A stretch of 36,104 nucleotides of DNA from Calditrichota bacterium (GTDB taxonomy: Bacteria; Calditrichota; Calditrichia; Calditrichales; J004): NCBI GenBank assembly GCA_003696775.1, contig RFFS01000002.1, forward strand, positions 1-36,104, read 5' to 3'. The notes under the pieces were generated by a model that did not search any database, was not told where the DNA came from, and worked only from the letters and a program-made list of their open reading frames with translations. Positions 1 to 11,148 of the stretch are shown here, one piece after another (position 1 is the stretch's first letter; each line of letters begins with the position of its first letter). The position numbers and the translations under genes are program-made.

Positions 1-735
<735 letters not shown>

Positions 736-748
736 GAGTCTGAATATT

Positions 749-2497
749 ATGGATCGAAAAAGTTTTATTGCCATGATTATCGTGGCGTTAATTATCATTT
801 TAATGCCGTACTACAATGAATATATATTGGGGATCAAACCCAAGGACATTACCAAAAGTGATTCCTTACAAACGGAAAACGTGGTTTCCGAAAAGCGCTC
901 CGATAGTCTTGTAACAAGTAGCCCAACTAAAATGTCGGCGATTGACGTACCTTCCGATGAAAAACCATTGCCGGTCAGGGATGTTGTGGCGGATTCTGTT
1001 GAAAAATTGATTTCCATAAATACAGACAAGTACTCGGTAATCGTCAGTAACAAAGGCGGGGGCCAACTCGTTCATTTTAAACTTTTGGAATATAAAACCG
1101 TTGATTCCGCTTATGTGGAACTTATAAATGACAAGATTAAAAACGGTCTCGATATAACATTTCAGGATATAGACGGCAACTGGTTACAGCTCGCCAATTA
1201 CAATTTTATTTATGATGGCGCGACATCTTATCAATTACATGATAGCAATGATGTTACCTTATCCTTTTCTCTGTCCCTGAATGGCGCTACCATTCGTAAG
1301 ATATTTACTTTTTACGGATCCAACTATCATTTTGATATGGCCATCACTTTTGATCATCCGGAAAAACTTTTGCTTAACCGTTCCTATCAACTGGTTTGGA
1401 AAAATGGTATTCCCTCTACGGAAAAATATGTGGAAGATGACTACAGATATAACACGGCTTATGCCTATATGGCTGATGAACTGGAAGATTACAGCATTAG
1501 TGATGAAGGCCCGGCCAAACGTGAAGAATTTTCAGGCAAGGCGGACTGGATAGCTATTCGAAATAAATATTTTGTTGTGGCAATCAATCAAATGGGCGCC
1601 GATGTTTCGGATGGTGTTTTCTTCAGCGGATATGGATTAAAGAAAGATGATATTCTTTATAAATATTATGACGCCGGTTACAATGTGAAATCCGGACATA
1701 CGGATCGTTTTCGTGCATATGTGGGTCCGTTGGATTACCGGGAACTTGAAAAATATGATAACAACCTGGATGTGCTGATCATGAGTGACGGCTGGAGCTT
1801 GTTTCGTCCCATCAGCCGTTATTTGATTTTACCGGTTTTGGAATGGATGCATTCCTTTATTCCCAATTATGGACTGGTAATTATTCTCTTTTCCATAATA
1901 GTAAAATTGGTATTATTTCCTTTAACTAAACACAGTTACGAAAGCACCAAGCGCATGCAAAAAATGCAGCCGCTGATGAACCAGATAAAGGAAAAGTACA
2001 AAAACGATCCGCAGCGTCAGCAAAAGGAAATGATGAAACTTTATCAGGAACATGGCAACCCGATGAGCGGCTGTTTGCCGATGTTACTGCAGATGCCGTT
2101 ACTGTTTGCACTGTACCAGGTGTTTAAATCCACCATTCAGCTACGTGGCGCCATGTTTATACCGGGTTGGATTCCGGATTTATCCACTTCGGAAAATTTA
2201 TTTACATTGCCATTTCATCTTCCGTTTTATGGAAATGAATTTAATCTGTTGCCCATCATCATGGCCGCTACCATGTTTTTCCAATCCAAGATGACAATGC
2301 AGGATCCCAAGCAAAAACAAATGCTCTATTTCATGCCGATTTTTATGCTGGTTCTGTTCAACCGGTTTCCATCGGGTCTGAATTTATACTACACACTGTT
2401 TAATGTGCTTACAATTATCCAGCAAAAGTATATTCACGTTGATGAGAAGGAAAAACAGCCTCAAACAGCGCCTGTAAAAAGCAAAAAGAAAAAATGA
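749..2497 (+). CDS. yidC: Membrane protein insertase YidC
   Basis: This insertase and foldase works alone or with SecYEG to place proteins in the inner membrane. The 582 residues are typical of Gram-negative YidC. There is an N-terminal membrane anchor (FIAMIIVALIIILMPYY), a long periplasmic P1 beta-domain to about residue 350, then the conserved core. The core begins with GLVIILFSIIVKLVLFPLT, continues with the cytoplasmic coiled-coil hairpin (SYESTKRMQKMQPLMNQIKEKYKND), the NPMSGCLPMLLQMPLLFALYQVF segment and the final helices with NRFPSGLNLYYTLFNVLTIIQQ. The C-terminus is lysine-rich (KSKKKK), as expected for ribosome contact. It sits between rnpA and mnmE in the conserved origin cluster. 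No strong ribosome binding site is visible before the ATG. Confidence 0.97.
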   Translation: MDRKSFIAMIIVALIIILMPYYNEYILGIKPKDITKSDSLQTENVVSEKRSDSLVTSSPTKMSAIDVPSDEKPLPVRDVVADSVEKLISINTDKYSVIVSNKGGGQLVHFKLLEYKTVDSAYVELINDKIKNGLDITFQDIDGNWLQLANYNFIYDGATSYQLHDSNDVTLSFSLSLNGATIRKIFTFYGSNYHFDMAITFDHPEKLLLNRSYQLVWKNGIPSTEKYVEDDYRYNTAYAYMADELEDYSISDEGPAKREEFSGKADWIAIRNKYFVVAINQMGADVSDGVFFSGYGLKKDDILYKYYDAGYNVKSGHTDRFRAYVGPLDYRELEKYDNNLDVLIMSDGWSLFRPISRYLILPVLEWMHSFIPNYGLVIILFSIIVKLVLFPLTKHSYESTKRMQKMQPLMNQIKEKYKNDPQRQQKEMMKLYQEHGNPMSGCLPMLLQMPLLFALYQVFKSTIQLRGAMFIPGWIPDLSTSENLFTLPFHLPFYGNEFNLLPIIMAATMFFQSKMTMQDPKQKQMLYFMPIFMLVLFNRFPSGLNLYYTLFNVLTIIQQKYIHVDEKEKQPQTAPVKSKKKK

Positions 2498-2509
2498 GTT
2501 TAAACACTC

Positions 2510-3880
2510 ATGTATGAAAAAGATATTATTATCGCACCCATCAGCGCTTTACAGGGCGGCAGTATTAATATGTTGCGCCTATCGGGAGAAGGTGCGGTGG
2601 AATGCGCGGATGCTTTTTTTTCACGTGATTTGATAAACGCCCCAGGCGGCCGTTTTTATTTTGGTCATCTCCAAAACAAAAATCGTATCATAGATGATGT
2701 GATCGTTTATATTTTTCGGGCGCCACATTCCTTTACGGGTGAAGATGTGGTGGAGATCAGTTGCCACGGCAATTTTTTTATTACGGAAGAGATACTGAAT
2801 ACATTTATAGATGCCGGTTGTCGATTAGCCGAACCCGGCGAATTTTCCCGTCGCGCTTTTCTCAATTCAAAAATGGATTTATTGCAAGCCGAAGCCGTGG
2901 CCGATCTTATTGCCGCAAAAAATAAAAGCGCTGTTAAGAATTCATTAAAACAGCTTCATGGCGGCTTATCCCATTCCATCCAATCTATAAAAGAAAAACT
3001 GATACATCTGGCATCGATGGTTGAATTGGATATTGATTTTTCGGAAGAAGAAATCGACATCATCCCCTATGATGAAATCAGGAAGGAGATAGAGGTTTTA
3101 ACAGACGATTTAAAGCGGTTGATAAATACCTATCATACCGGTAAAAATTTTACATCATCTTCCGAGGTGTTATTACTTGGCAAACCCAATGTGGGCAAGT
3201 CGAGTTTAATGAATGCCCTTATCAACCGGGAACGGGTTATCGTTTCGGGTCAACCGGGTACCACCCGGGATCATATCCACGAGGACATCCTTATCCATGA
3301 TCATCTTGTCCGACTGATCGATTCGGCCGGAATCAGGCGCAAAGCGGAAGCCATAGAAAAAGCCGGTGTAAAACGCTCCGTTCAATTAATAGAGGATGCC
3401 GTTTTAATCCTGCTGGTAGTCGATTTGTCACAACCCGCCGACTCCGACGATAGTATCGTATTCGAACAATTAAAAAAACACCATCATAAAATAAGAATTA
3501 TAGGCAACAAAAAAGATTTGTCCGTTCACCCCGACATGCTTTCGACATTGGAAAAATATTTTACGGGCATACCCGTGATACAGGTTTCGGCGCGCGAAAA
3601 GGAGAATATAGACGTCATCCACGATACAATCGGCGCTTATTTGCGCACACACACAGAAGACCATGAACATATTATTACCAACGCTCGTCATCACCGTTTA
3701 TTAAAACAATGCGTTACACAACTGGAACAAACACGTGAAGCCGTCGAGCAGCAATTGGGACCCGAATTTTTATCCGTCGATTTTAGGACAGCCATAAATT
3801 ACCTGGCGGAATTAACCGGTGATGTAACCACGGACGATATACTGAATCATATCTTTTCAAACTTTTGTATAGGTAAATAA
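2510..3880 (+). CDS. mnmE: tRNA modification GTPase MnmE
   Basis: MnmE forms a complex with MnmG that installs the (carboxymethyl)aminomethyl group on C5 of wobble uridine 34 in certain tRNAs. The N-terminal folate-binding domain covers residues 1-120 (IIAPISALQGGSINMLRLSG and GEFSRRAFLNSKMDLLQAEA). The inserted GTPase domain has G1 GKPNVGKSS at 224-232, GTTRD at 250-254, DSAG at 271-274 and NKKD at 333-336. The C-terminal FCIGK contains the catalytic cysteine. Its 456 residues match the family. It is followed 17 bases later by its partner mnmG, with a parS-like site in the gap. Confidence 0.98.
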   Translation: MYEKDIIIAPISALQGGSINMLRLSGEGAVECADAFFSRDLINAPGGRFYFGHLQNKNRIIDDVIVYIFRAPHSFTGEDVVEISCHGNFFITEEILNTFIDAGCRLAEPGEFSRRAFLNSKMDLLQAEAVADLIAAKNKSAVKNSLKQLHGGLSHSIQSIKEKLIHLASMVELDIDFSEEEIDIIPYDEIRKEIEVLTDDLKRLINTYHTGKNFTSSSEVLLLGKPNVGKSSLMNALINRERVIVSGQPGTTRDHIHEDILIHDHLVRLIDSAGIRRKAEAIEKAGVKRSVQLIEDAVLILLVVDLSQPADSDDSIVFEQLKKHHHKIRIIGNKKDLSVHPDMLSTLEKYFTGIPVIQVSAREKENIDVIHDTIGAYLRTHTEDHEHIITNARHHRLLKQCVTQLEQTREAVEQQLGPEFLSVDFRTAINYLAELTGDVTTDDILNHIFSNFCIGK

Positions 3881-3881
3881 A

Positions 3882-3897
3882 CGTTCCACGTGAAACA
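3882..3897. promoter_or_regulatory. parS: parS-like ParB binding site (mnmE-mnmG gap)
   Basis: The 16 bases CGTTCCACGTGAAACA match the parS consensus TGTTTCACGTGAAACA at 14 positions, including the CACGTG core and the full right half. The site fills almost the whole gap between the mnmE stop and the mnmG ATG at 3898, so it also takes the place of a ribosome binding site. ParB-CTP clamps load on such sites near the origin to drive chromosome segregation. Confidence 0.65.
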
Positions 3898-5769
3898 ATG
3901 AATAGTTTTGATGTCATAGTAATAGGCGGCGGTCACGCCGGAATAGAAGCGGCTTGGGTTTGTGCCAGGCGCGGTTTGCAAACGGCATTAATATCATTGG
4001 ATATAAAAAAAATAGGTTTAATGTCTTGTAATCCGGCCATAGGCGGTCTGGCCAAAGGGCAGTTGGTGCGTGAAATTGACGCGCTGGGTGGATTGATGGG
4101 CCGTATCATAGATGAATCGGGTATCCATTTTAAGATGCTGAACACATCCAAGGGGCCGGCGGTGCAATCGCCCCGGGCCCAGGCCGACCGGGGTTATTAT
4201 GCCGTGGTTGCCCAAAAATTTCTAAATAATTCGGCTAACCTGCATCTATTGGAAGGCATGGTTTCCGGTCTGGGAGTACGGAATGGAAAAGTGACATCCG
4301 TTCTGTTAAATGATGGTTCGGAAATTAAAGCCCGTGCCGTGATTTTAACGGCGGGCACATTCCTGAATGGCATTATTCATGTGGGGCTCAATCATCTTCC
4401 CGCGGGTAGGGCAGGGGATTTGCCGGCGCGCGGATTATCGGAAACATTAATGAATTATGGGTTCCGGACAGGTCGTCTGAAAACAGGAACGCCTCCGCGC
4501 ATTCATCGGGATAGTATCGATTATAGCAAAACAGAAGAACAAAAACCTGACAACCCGCCCCGACCGTTTTCTTTTAGTACCGACCGTATCAATCGCCAGC
4601 AAATCAGTTGCTATATCACCTATACCAATCCGCATACCCATGATATTCTGCGCGAAGGTTTTGATGAATCACCCATGTTTACCGGTCGTATTCAGGGTGT
4701 GGGCCCCCGCTACTGTCCCAGTATAGAAGATAAAATCGACCGTTTTGCCGACAAGTCTCGCCACCAAATTTTTTTGGAGCCGGAAGGTTATACCAACCCC
4801 GAAGTATATGTAAACGGTTTTTCCACCAGTTTGCCGGGGCCGATACAGGAACGCGCCATACGCACGGTGTCCGGCTTGGAAAAGTGTCGCATCATTCGTC
4901 TGGGGTATGCCGTTGAATACGATTTTTTTCCACCCGACCAGTTGTACGCCACGCTTGAAACCAAGGCGATTGAACATCTTTATTTTGCCGGTCAGGTGAA
5001 CGGTACATCGGGGTATGAAGAGGCGGCGGCGCAAGGATTTCTCGCCGGTTTAAATGCCGCCCTGAAATTACAAAGTGAAGAGCCGTTTGCTTTAAAACGT
5101 TCCGAAGCCTATATCGGTGTGCTGATCGATGATTTGATCAATAAAATTCATGAAGAGCCGTATCGCATGTTTACTTCCCGCGCCGAGTTTCGTCTGTTGT
5201 TGCGCCAGGATAACGCCGATTTGCGGTTGATGGACCATGGCTATCGCCTGGGATTGGTTGATGACCACAGTTATGACCGTTTGCAAAGGAAGAGAGAAGA
5301 AATAAAAAAAATACGCGATGCGCATTTACAAGAAATTATAAGTCCGGCGACCTTCAACGAAAAAATCACCCATTCCGCGCCGCTTACACAAAGCCAGCCG
5401 GTGGAAAAATTATTGAGACGTCCGGAAGTAAACCTGGTTGATTTATTAAGATTGAAAGGCGCGCCCGAATATAGCAGGGATGCGGTGCTGGACGTGGAGT
5501 TTAGTGTTAAATACAAAGGATATCTTGATCGTCAGCAGGCACTATTGGAAAAATTTGTGAAGACGGAAGGGGTGCGTATTCCCGAAGCATTGGATTATAA
5601 TGTTATAAAGGCCTTGTCCGCGGAAGCCCGTGAAAAACTGAACCGCATACGTCCGGCCAATCTCGGGCAGGCGGCCCGGATAAGTGGTGTCAGCCCCTCG
5701 GATATTTCCGTGTTGATGGTTTATTTGGAAAAATATCGCAGGATGGGTGTTCCACGTGAAACAATTTGA
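3898..5769 (+). CDS. mnmG: tRNA uridine-5-carboxymethylaminomethyl modification enzyme MnmG
   Basis: MnmG (GidA) is the FAD- and NADH-dependent partner of MnmE in wobble U34 modification. The 623-residue product opens with the FAD-binding dinucleotide fold (VIVIGGGHAGIEAA, glycines from residue 10). It then carries the MnmG signatures SCNPAIGGLAKGQLVREIDALGG, GRLKTGTPPR, GPRYCPSIEDKI and QVNGTSGYEEAAAQGFLAGLNAA, and ends with the helical tRNA-binding domain (LRRPEVNLVDLL; LNRIRPANLGQAARISGVSPSDISVLMVYL). Length and domain order are normal. The last seven codons overlap the start of rsmG, and that overlap is built from a parS-like site. Confidence 0.98.
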   Translation: MNSFDVIVIGGGHAGIEAAWVCARRGLQTALISLDIKKIGLMSCNPAIGGLAKGQLVREIDALGGLMGRIIDESGIHFKMLNTSKGPAVQSPRAQADRGYYAVVAQKFLNNSANLHLLEGMVSGLGVRNGKVTSVLLNDGSEIKARAVILTAGTFLNGIIHVGLNHLPAGRAGDLPARGLSETLMNYGFRTGRLKTGTPPRIHRDSIDYSKTEEQKPDNPPRPFSFSTDRINRQQISCYITYTNPHTHDILREGFDESPMFTGRIQGVGPRYCPSIEDKIDRFADKSRHQIFLEPEGYTNPEVYVNGFSTSLPGPIQERAIRTVSGLEKCRIIRLGYAVEYDFFPPDQLYATLETKAIEHLYFAGQVNGTSGYEEAAAQGFLAGLNAALKLQSEEPFALKRSEAYIGVLIDDLINKIHEEPYRMFTSRAEFRLLLRQDNADLRLMDHGYRLGLVDDHSYDRLQRKREEIKKIRDAHLQEIISPATFNEKITHSAPLTQSQPVEKLLRRPEVNLVDLLRLKGAPEYSRDAVLDVEFSVKYKGYLDRQQALLEKFVKTEGVRIPEALDYNVIKALSAEAREKLNRIRPANLGQAARISGVSPSDISVLMVYLEKYRRMGVPRETI

Positions 5770-6409
5770 TGTGGATGGTTTGGTTGCCTTTTTAAATCAA
5801 ATCGGGTTGGATGTGACGCCCGGACAGTCCGCAAAGTTGAAAAAGTACGAAACGATGCTGCTCGACTATTCCGGCAGGGTCAATTTGATCTCTTCAGCGG
5901 ATCGGGATTGGATCGTGTATAGGCATTTTCTGGAAAGTTTTTTATATGTCTGGCATATTCAAAGGACGGGTCGGGCGTTCCGAATAATGGATTTGGGCAG
6001 CGGGGGTGGATTTCCCGGTATTATTCTGGCTCTTTTTGTTGATGACTATCCCCTGGTGATGGTGGAAAGTGTTCGTAAAAAAACGTTGTTTTTGAAGCAT
6101 GTGGTACGTGAATTGGGTTTAAACGCGGTTGTGGAGCATAACCGAATAGAATCTCTCTATACTGTGTATGAGGGGCGCATGGATGTGGTGTCGGCGCGAG
6201 CCCTGGCCGCCCTACCTTTGTTGACGCGCTATGCTTTTCCTTTTTTAAAACCATTGGGCACCCTGCATACCGTGAAGGGTGCTAATTATTTTGATGAAGG
6301 TGTTCCGGCTCATTGTAAAATTGTTGAAATTGATGTGCCCCGGGTATGGTCGGATGTGGGGGATTATTTGTTGCATCGTAAATACTTAATTGTTGAGGAA
6401 AAAGCATGA
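5747..6409 (+). CDS. rsmG: 16S rRNA (guanine527-N7)-methyltransferase RsmG
   Basis: RsmG (GidB) methylates N7 of G527 in 16S rRNA using S-adenosylmethionine. The 220 residues contain the SAM-binding motif MDLGSGGGFPGIILAL, the following VMVESVRKKTLFLKHV strand and the SARALA motif. The start is GTG 5747, giving MFHVKQ; no ATG fits, and this N-terminus is familiar for RsmG proteins whose first codons are a parS site. An AGGA (5740-5743) precedes the GTG. The gene overlaps mnmG by 23 bases and its stop overlaps the murQ start (ATGA). parA and parB, which often follow rsmG, are absent. Confidence 0.96.
   Translation: MFHVKQFDVDGLVAFLNQIGLDVTPGQSAKLKKYETMLLDYSGRVNLISSADRDWIVYRHFLESFLYVWHIQRTGRAFRIMDLGSGGGFPGIILALFVDDYPLVMVESVRKKTLFLKHVVRELGLNAVVEHNRIESLYTVYEGRMDVVSARALAALPLLTRYAFPFLKPLGTLHTVKGANYFDEGVPAHCKIVEIDVPRVWSDVGDYLLHRKYLIVEEKA
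5748..5763. promoter_or_regulatory. parS: parS-like ParB binding site (mnmG/rsmG overlap)
   Basis: TGTTCCACGTGAAACA matches the parS consensus TGTTTCACGTGAAACA at 15 of 16 positions; only the fifth base differs. It is read in two frames, as the MnmG tail (VPRET) and as the RsmG start (FHVK). This is the better of the two sites in the window. Confidence 0.8.
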
Positions 6410-7332
6410 AGTCCGTTTTTGAAGAGCTGTCCCAGTTGGTTACGGAAAGCCGCAATCCGAATACCATGGAAATAGATATGATGTCGGTTGAAGATATGTT
6501 AACGGTAATGAACGCGGAAGACCATAAGGTGGCTGAAGCGGTTAAAAAGGAGATACCTTACATAGCCAAAGCCGTTGAAATTGTAACCGATGCTTTTAAA
6601 AAAGGGGGGCGTTTGATTTATGCCGGAGCCGGTACCAGCGGTCGGTTGGGTGTGTTGGACGCGGCCGAATGTCCGCCCACCTTTGGTGTGCCTGCCGGTA
6701 TGGTGATAGGATTGATCGCTGGAGGCATGGAGGCTTTGTATCAGGCGGTGGAAGGTTTTGAAGATTTTCCCGAAAATGGTGCGAAAGATGTGGATAAGGT
6801 GAATGTAACCGATAAGGATGTGGTGTGTGGTATTGCCGCCAGTAAACGCACGCCATACGTGTTGGGTGCCATTGAAGAGGCGCGGCGACGGGGCGCCAAA
6901 ACACTGGCGGTTGTGTGTAACCCGCGTGAGCAGGTGCAATTTGATGTGGATGTGGCTATTTGCCCGGTTCCTGGTCCGGAAGTAATTATGGGCTCCACGC
7001 GCCTTAAAGCAGGTTCGGCGCAAAAAATGGTGTTGAATATGCTTACAACAGCCTCGATGGTACGTCTGGGCAAGGTTTATGAAAATATGATGATTGATCT
7101 GCAACAAAATAATATTAAGCTGGTGGAACGCTCAAAAAAGATCATTATGATGGCGGCGGAAGTAGAATATGACGAAGCGGCACGCTATCTTGAAGCGGCC
7201 GGGGGGCATGTAAAAACAGCCATTTTTACCGCCATAACTCAGGCTCCGGTCTCGGTGGCCAAAAAATATCTTGAAAAAAATGACGGCTTTTTAAAACGGG
7301 CGATACAGGATTATAAACAACAGGAGCAATAG
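6406..7332 (+). CDS. murQ: N-acetylmuramic acid 6-phosphate etherase
   Basis: MurQ cleaves the lactyl ether of N-acetylmuramic acid 6-phosphate to give GlcNAc-6-phosphate and D-lactate, a cytoplasmic step of peptidoglycan recycling. The 308 residues show the family start (TESRNPNTMEIDMMSVEDML), the SIS-domain phosphosugar loop GAGTSGRLG at 74-82, AAECPPTFG with the presumed catalytic Glu88, a GGMEALYQAVEG..D segment, and STRLKAGSAQKMVLNMLTTASMVRLGKVYENMMIDLQ. The gene starts at the ATG that overlaps the rsmG stop by four bases, with GAGG at 6393-6396 as ribosome binding site. No anmK, nagK-like kinase or muropeptide permease is recognisable nearby. Confidence 0.96.
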   Translation: MKSVFEELSQLVTESRNPNTMEIDMMSVEDMLTVMNAEDHKVAEAVKKEIPYIAKAVEIVTDAFKKGGRLIYAGAGTSGRLGVLDAAECPPTFGVPAGMVIGLIAGGMEALYQAVEGFEDFPENGAKDVDKVNVTDKDVVCGIAASKRTPYVLGAIEEARRRGAKTLAVVCNPREQVQFDVDVAICPVPGPEVIMGSTRLKAGSAQKMVLNMLTTASMVRLGKVYENMMIDLQQNNIKLVERSKKIIMMAAEVEYDEAARYLEAAGGHVKTAIFTAITQAPVSVAKKYLEKNDGFLKRAIQDYKQQEQ

Positions 7333-7340
7333 GCGCGCCG

Positions 7341-9396
<2,056 letters not shown>

Positions 9397-9413
<17 letters not shown>

Positions 9414-10173
9414 AATAATGCCCGGCGCCGAGCCGATTTATGAAACCGGCGGCCCGATCGGCATTTTGATGTTGCATGGTTTCACGGGAACACCGTATGA
9501 ATTCCGTGAGTTGGCGGAGCGGTGTTCAGGAAAAGGTTACACGGTTGATGTGCCGCTCCTGGACGGTCACGGAACAAAAAGTGCCGACATAAACCGTTGT
9601 CACTGGCACGACTGGTACGGCACCGCCAAAAAACATCTTTTTGATTTGAGAAAAAAATGCCATACCGTTTTTGTCATCGGGCAATCCATGGGTGGCACCC
9701 TGGCTGTGCATCTCGCCGCGCATTACCAGGTAGAAGGGGTGGTCTTGTTGGCGCCCGCTTATCGATTAAAACATCGTCTTTCCTTTTTGGCTCCCATTGT
9801 GGCGCCGTTTTGGCATTTAAAACGTAAGCAAGGGGGCGGACCGGATATACAAAACCTTAAGAGTCGCAAAGTCTGTGTATGTTATCCGAAAATACCGATA
9901 AAAGGCGTTGTGCAACTTAAAAATATGATTGCCCATGTGGCCGATGATTTTCAGGATGTCCATATACCGGTTTTGCTGGCGCATGCCGTGCAGGATCATA
10001 CCATCCGATTCAAAGGCAGCAAGGAACTGTATGAGCGCTTGTCGTCACGCGATAAAACATTCTTAGAACTAAACAACTCGTTTCATGTCCTCACACTGGA
10101 TAATGATAAGGATATCGTCTTCCGCGAAATCGAGACCTTTATCCAAAAAAGGGTTCCGGTAGAGCCGGATTGA
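9397..10173 (+). CDS. Alpha/beta hydrolase, carboxylesterase or monoacylglycerol-lipase type
   Basis: This 258-residue serine hydrolase has no signal peptide and so is probably cytoplasmic. The oxyanion strand-loop IGILMLHGFTGTPYEF, the nucleophile elbow GQSMGG (Ser97), the acid loop AVQDHTI (Asp200) and the catalytic SFHVLTLD (His230) form a complete triad. The layout fits the small Est30/monoglyceride-lipase group, in which SxHVLTLD..KD near the C-terminus is typical. The true substrate is not evident. It overlaps the transporter gene by 17 bases, so the two are co-transcribed, and it is followed by a 54-base gap with a candidate promoter. Confidence 0.85.
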
Positions 10174-10178
10174 GCAAT

Positions 10179-10207
10179 TTGCTTAAAAAAGATAGAATCG
10201 GTAAATT
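10179..10207 (+). promoter_or_regulatory. Candidate promoter for the galT-like/glgA pair
   Basis: TTGCTT (10179-10184) and TAAATT (10202-10207) are separated by 17 bases in the gap before the galT-like gene, placing a start site near 10214. The -10 element is the same as in the rpmH candidate. Prediction only. Confidence 0.35.
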
Positions 10208-10233
10208 TAACAGCTTTAGCTAAAAGTGTGTCC

Positions 10234-11148
10234 ATGACCCAGATAATCGAAGATTCCCTTTTTGGATATTCCGTTGTGTTGGCGCCAAAACGAATGCAGC
10301 GCCCACATGTCGAATCATCCGAAAAATGTCCCTTTTGTCCGGGTCATGAGTTTGAAACACCGGCGACCATTCTACAATATCCGGAAACGGGCACATGGCG
10401 CATACGTTCTTTTGCCAATAAATATCCCATTGTGGATGACAGTTCCGCACACCTGGCGGGGAGGCAGGAAGTGGTGGTGGAAACGCCCGTGCATGACCGG
10501 CGCTTTCATGACATGAGCAAAGAAGAAATGGCGCGCGTCGTTCTGTTTATCTCGAAAAGATTAAACAGCCTGTATAAAGACAGGCGTTTTGTCTGGAGCA
10601 CCTGGTTTAAAAATCAAGGACCTTTAGCCGGCGCTTCGGTTAACCATGCGCATTCGCAGTTAGTAAGCCTTGGGTTTATACCCAAAGCGATCCGGGAAGC
10701 CCAGGCGCGCGCACGGAATTATTACAAAACAACACGGCAATGCCTGCTGTGTGACCGGGCACAAAAAAAACGTGCTTTGAGTGAAAACGCTTTTTTTAAA
10801 TTGATTGTGCATCCGGCAGGCAGGTTACCCTGGCAGATGCAGATTATACCACGGGCGCATGCCGCGTTATTTGATGTTGGACGGATGGAGGTGGCCGAAG
10901 CGCTGGCTGACCTCATCCGCCGGGCATTACACGCCTTGTTGCAGATAGATCAAAACGTGAGTTATAATCTGGTATTGCACAACGGAACATCAAAAAGCCA
11001 TGACCGTTATCATTGGTCTTTGGATATTGTTCCGCGACTGGCCCAAATGGCCGGGTTGGAGTGGGCCACCGGTTTGTATGTACAGCCGTTGTCTCCGCAA
11101 CAAGCTTTTGACACCTTACATAATCTTATACGAGGTAAAAATGAGTAA
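10234..11148 (+). CDS. GalT-like HIT-superfamily nucleotidyltransferase (galactose-1-phosphate uridylyltransferase or ADP-glucose phosphorylase type)
   Basis: The product (304 residues from ATG 10234, or 306 from GTG 10228) has the GalT fold marks: a CPFCPGHE zinc knuckle near residue 34, a RSFANKYPIVDD strand, and the active-site HxHxQ motif HAHSQ (His142 nucleophile in the 306-residue numbering) preceded by GASVNHAHSQLVSLG. A second CLLC pair and the C-terminal W..DIVPR segment follow. Relatives transfer UMP or AMP between sugar phosphates. The gene overlaps glgA by eight bases. That coupling favours a role in nucleotide-sugar supply for or recovery from glycogen over the Leloir galactose pathway, because no galE or galK is present. 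Exact specificity cannot be read from the sequence. Confidence 0.8.
   Translation: MTQIIEDSLFGYSVVLAPKRMQRPHVESSEKCPFCPGHEFETPATILQYPETGTWRIRSFANKYPIVDDSSAHLAGRQEVVVETPVHDRRFHDMSKEEMARVVLFISKRLNSLYKDRRFVWSTWFKNQGPLAGASVNHAHSQLVSLGFIPKAIREAQARARNYYKTTRQCLLCDRAQKKRALSENAFFKLIVHPAGRLPWQMQIIPRAHAALFDVGRMEVAEALADLIRRALHALLQIDQNVSYNLVLHNGTSKSHDRYHWSLDIVPRLAQMAGLEWATGLYVQPLSPQQAFDTLHNLIRGKNE

Noticed and set aside
2617-2632. Third CACGTG-centred site inside mnmE (TTTTTCACGTGATTTG)
   Set aside because: Only 11 of 16 positions match parS and the right half is lost; likely chance in coding sequence.
6499-7107. 202-residue minus-strand frame opposite murQ
   Set aside because: It is a shadow of murQ, rich in His/Arg/Thr with no family resemblance and no ribosome binding site.
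11000-11140. Longer glgA frame starting 47 codons upstream
   Set aside because: The extra residues (MTVIIGLWILFRDWPKW...) are antiphase translation of the galT-like gene; ATG 11141 has a ribosome binding site and begins at the conserved GT5 start.
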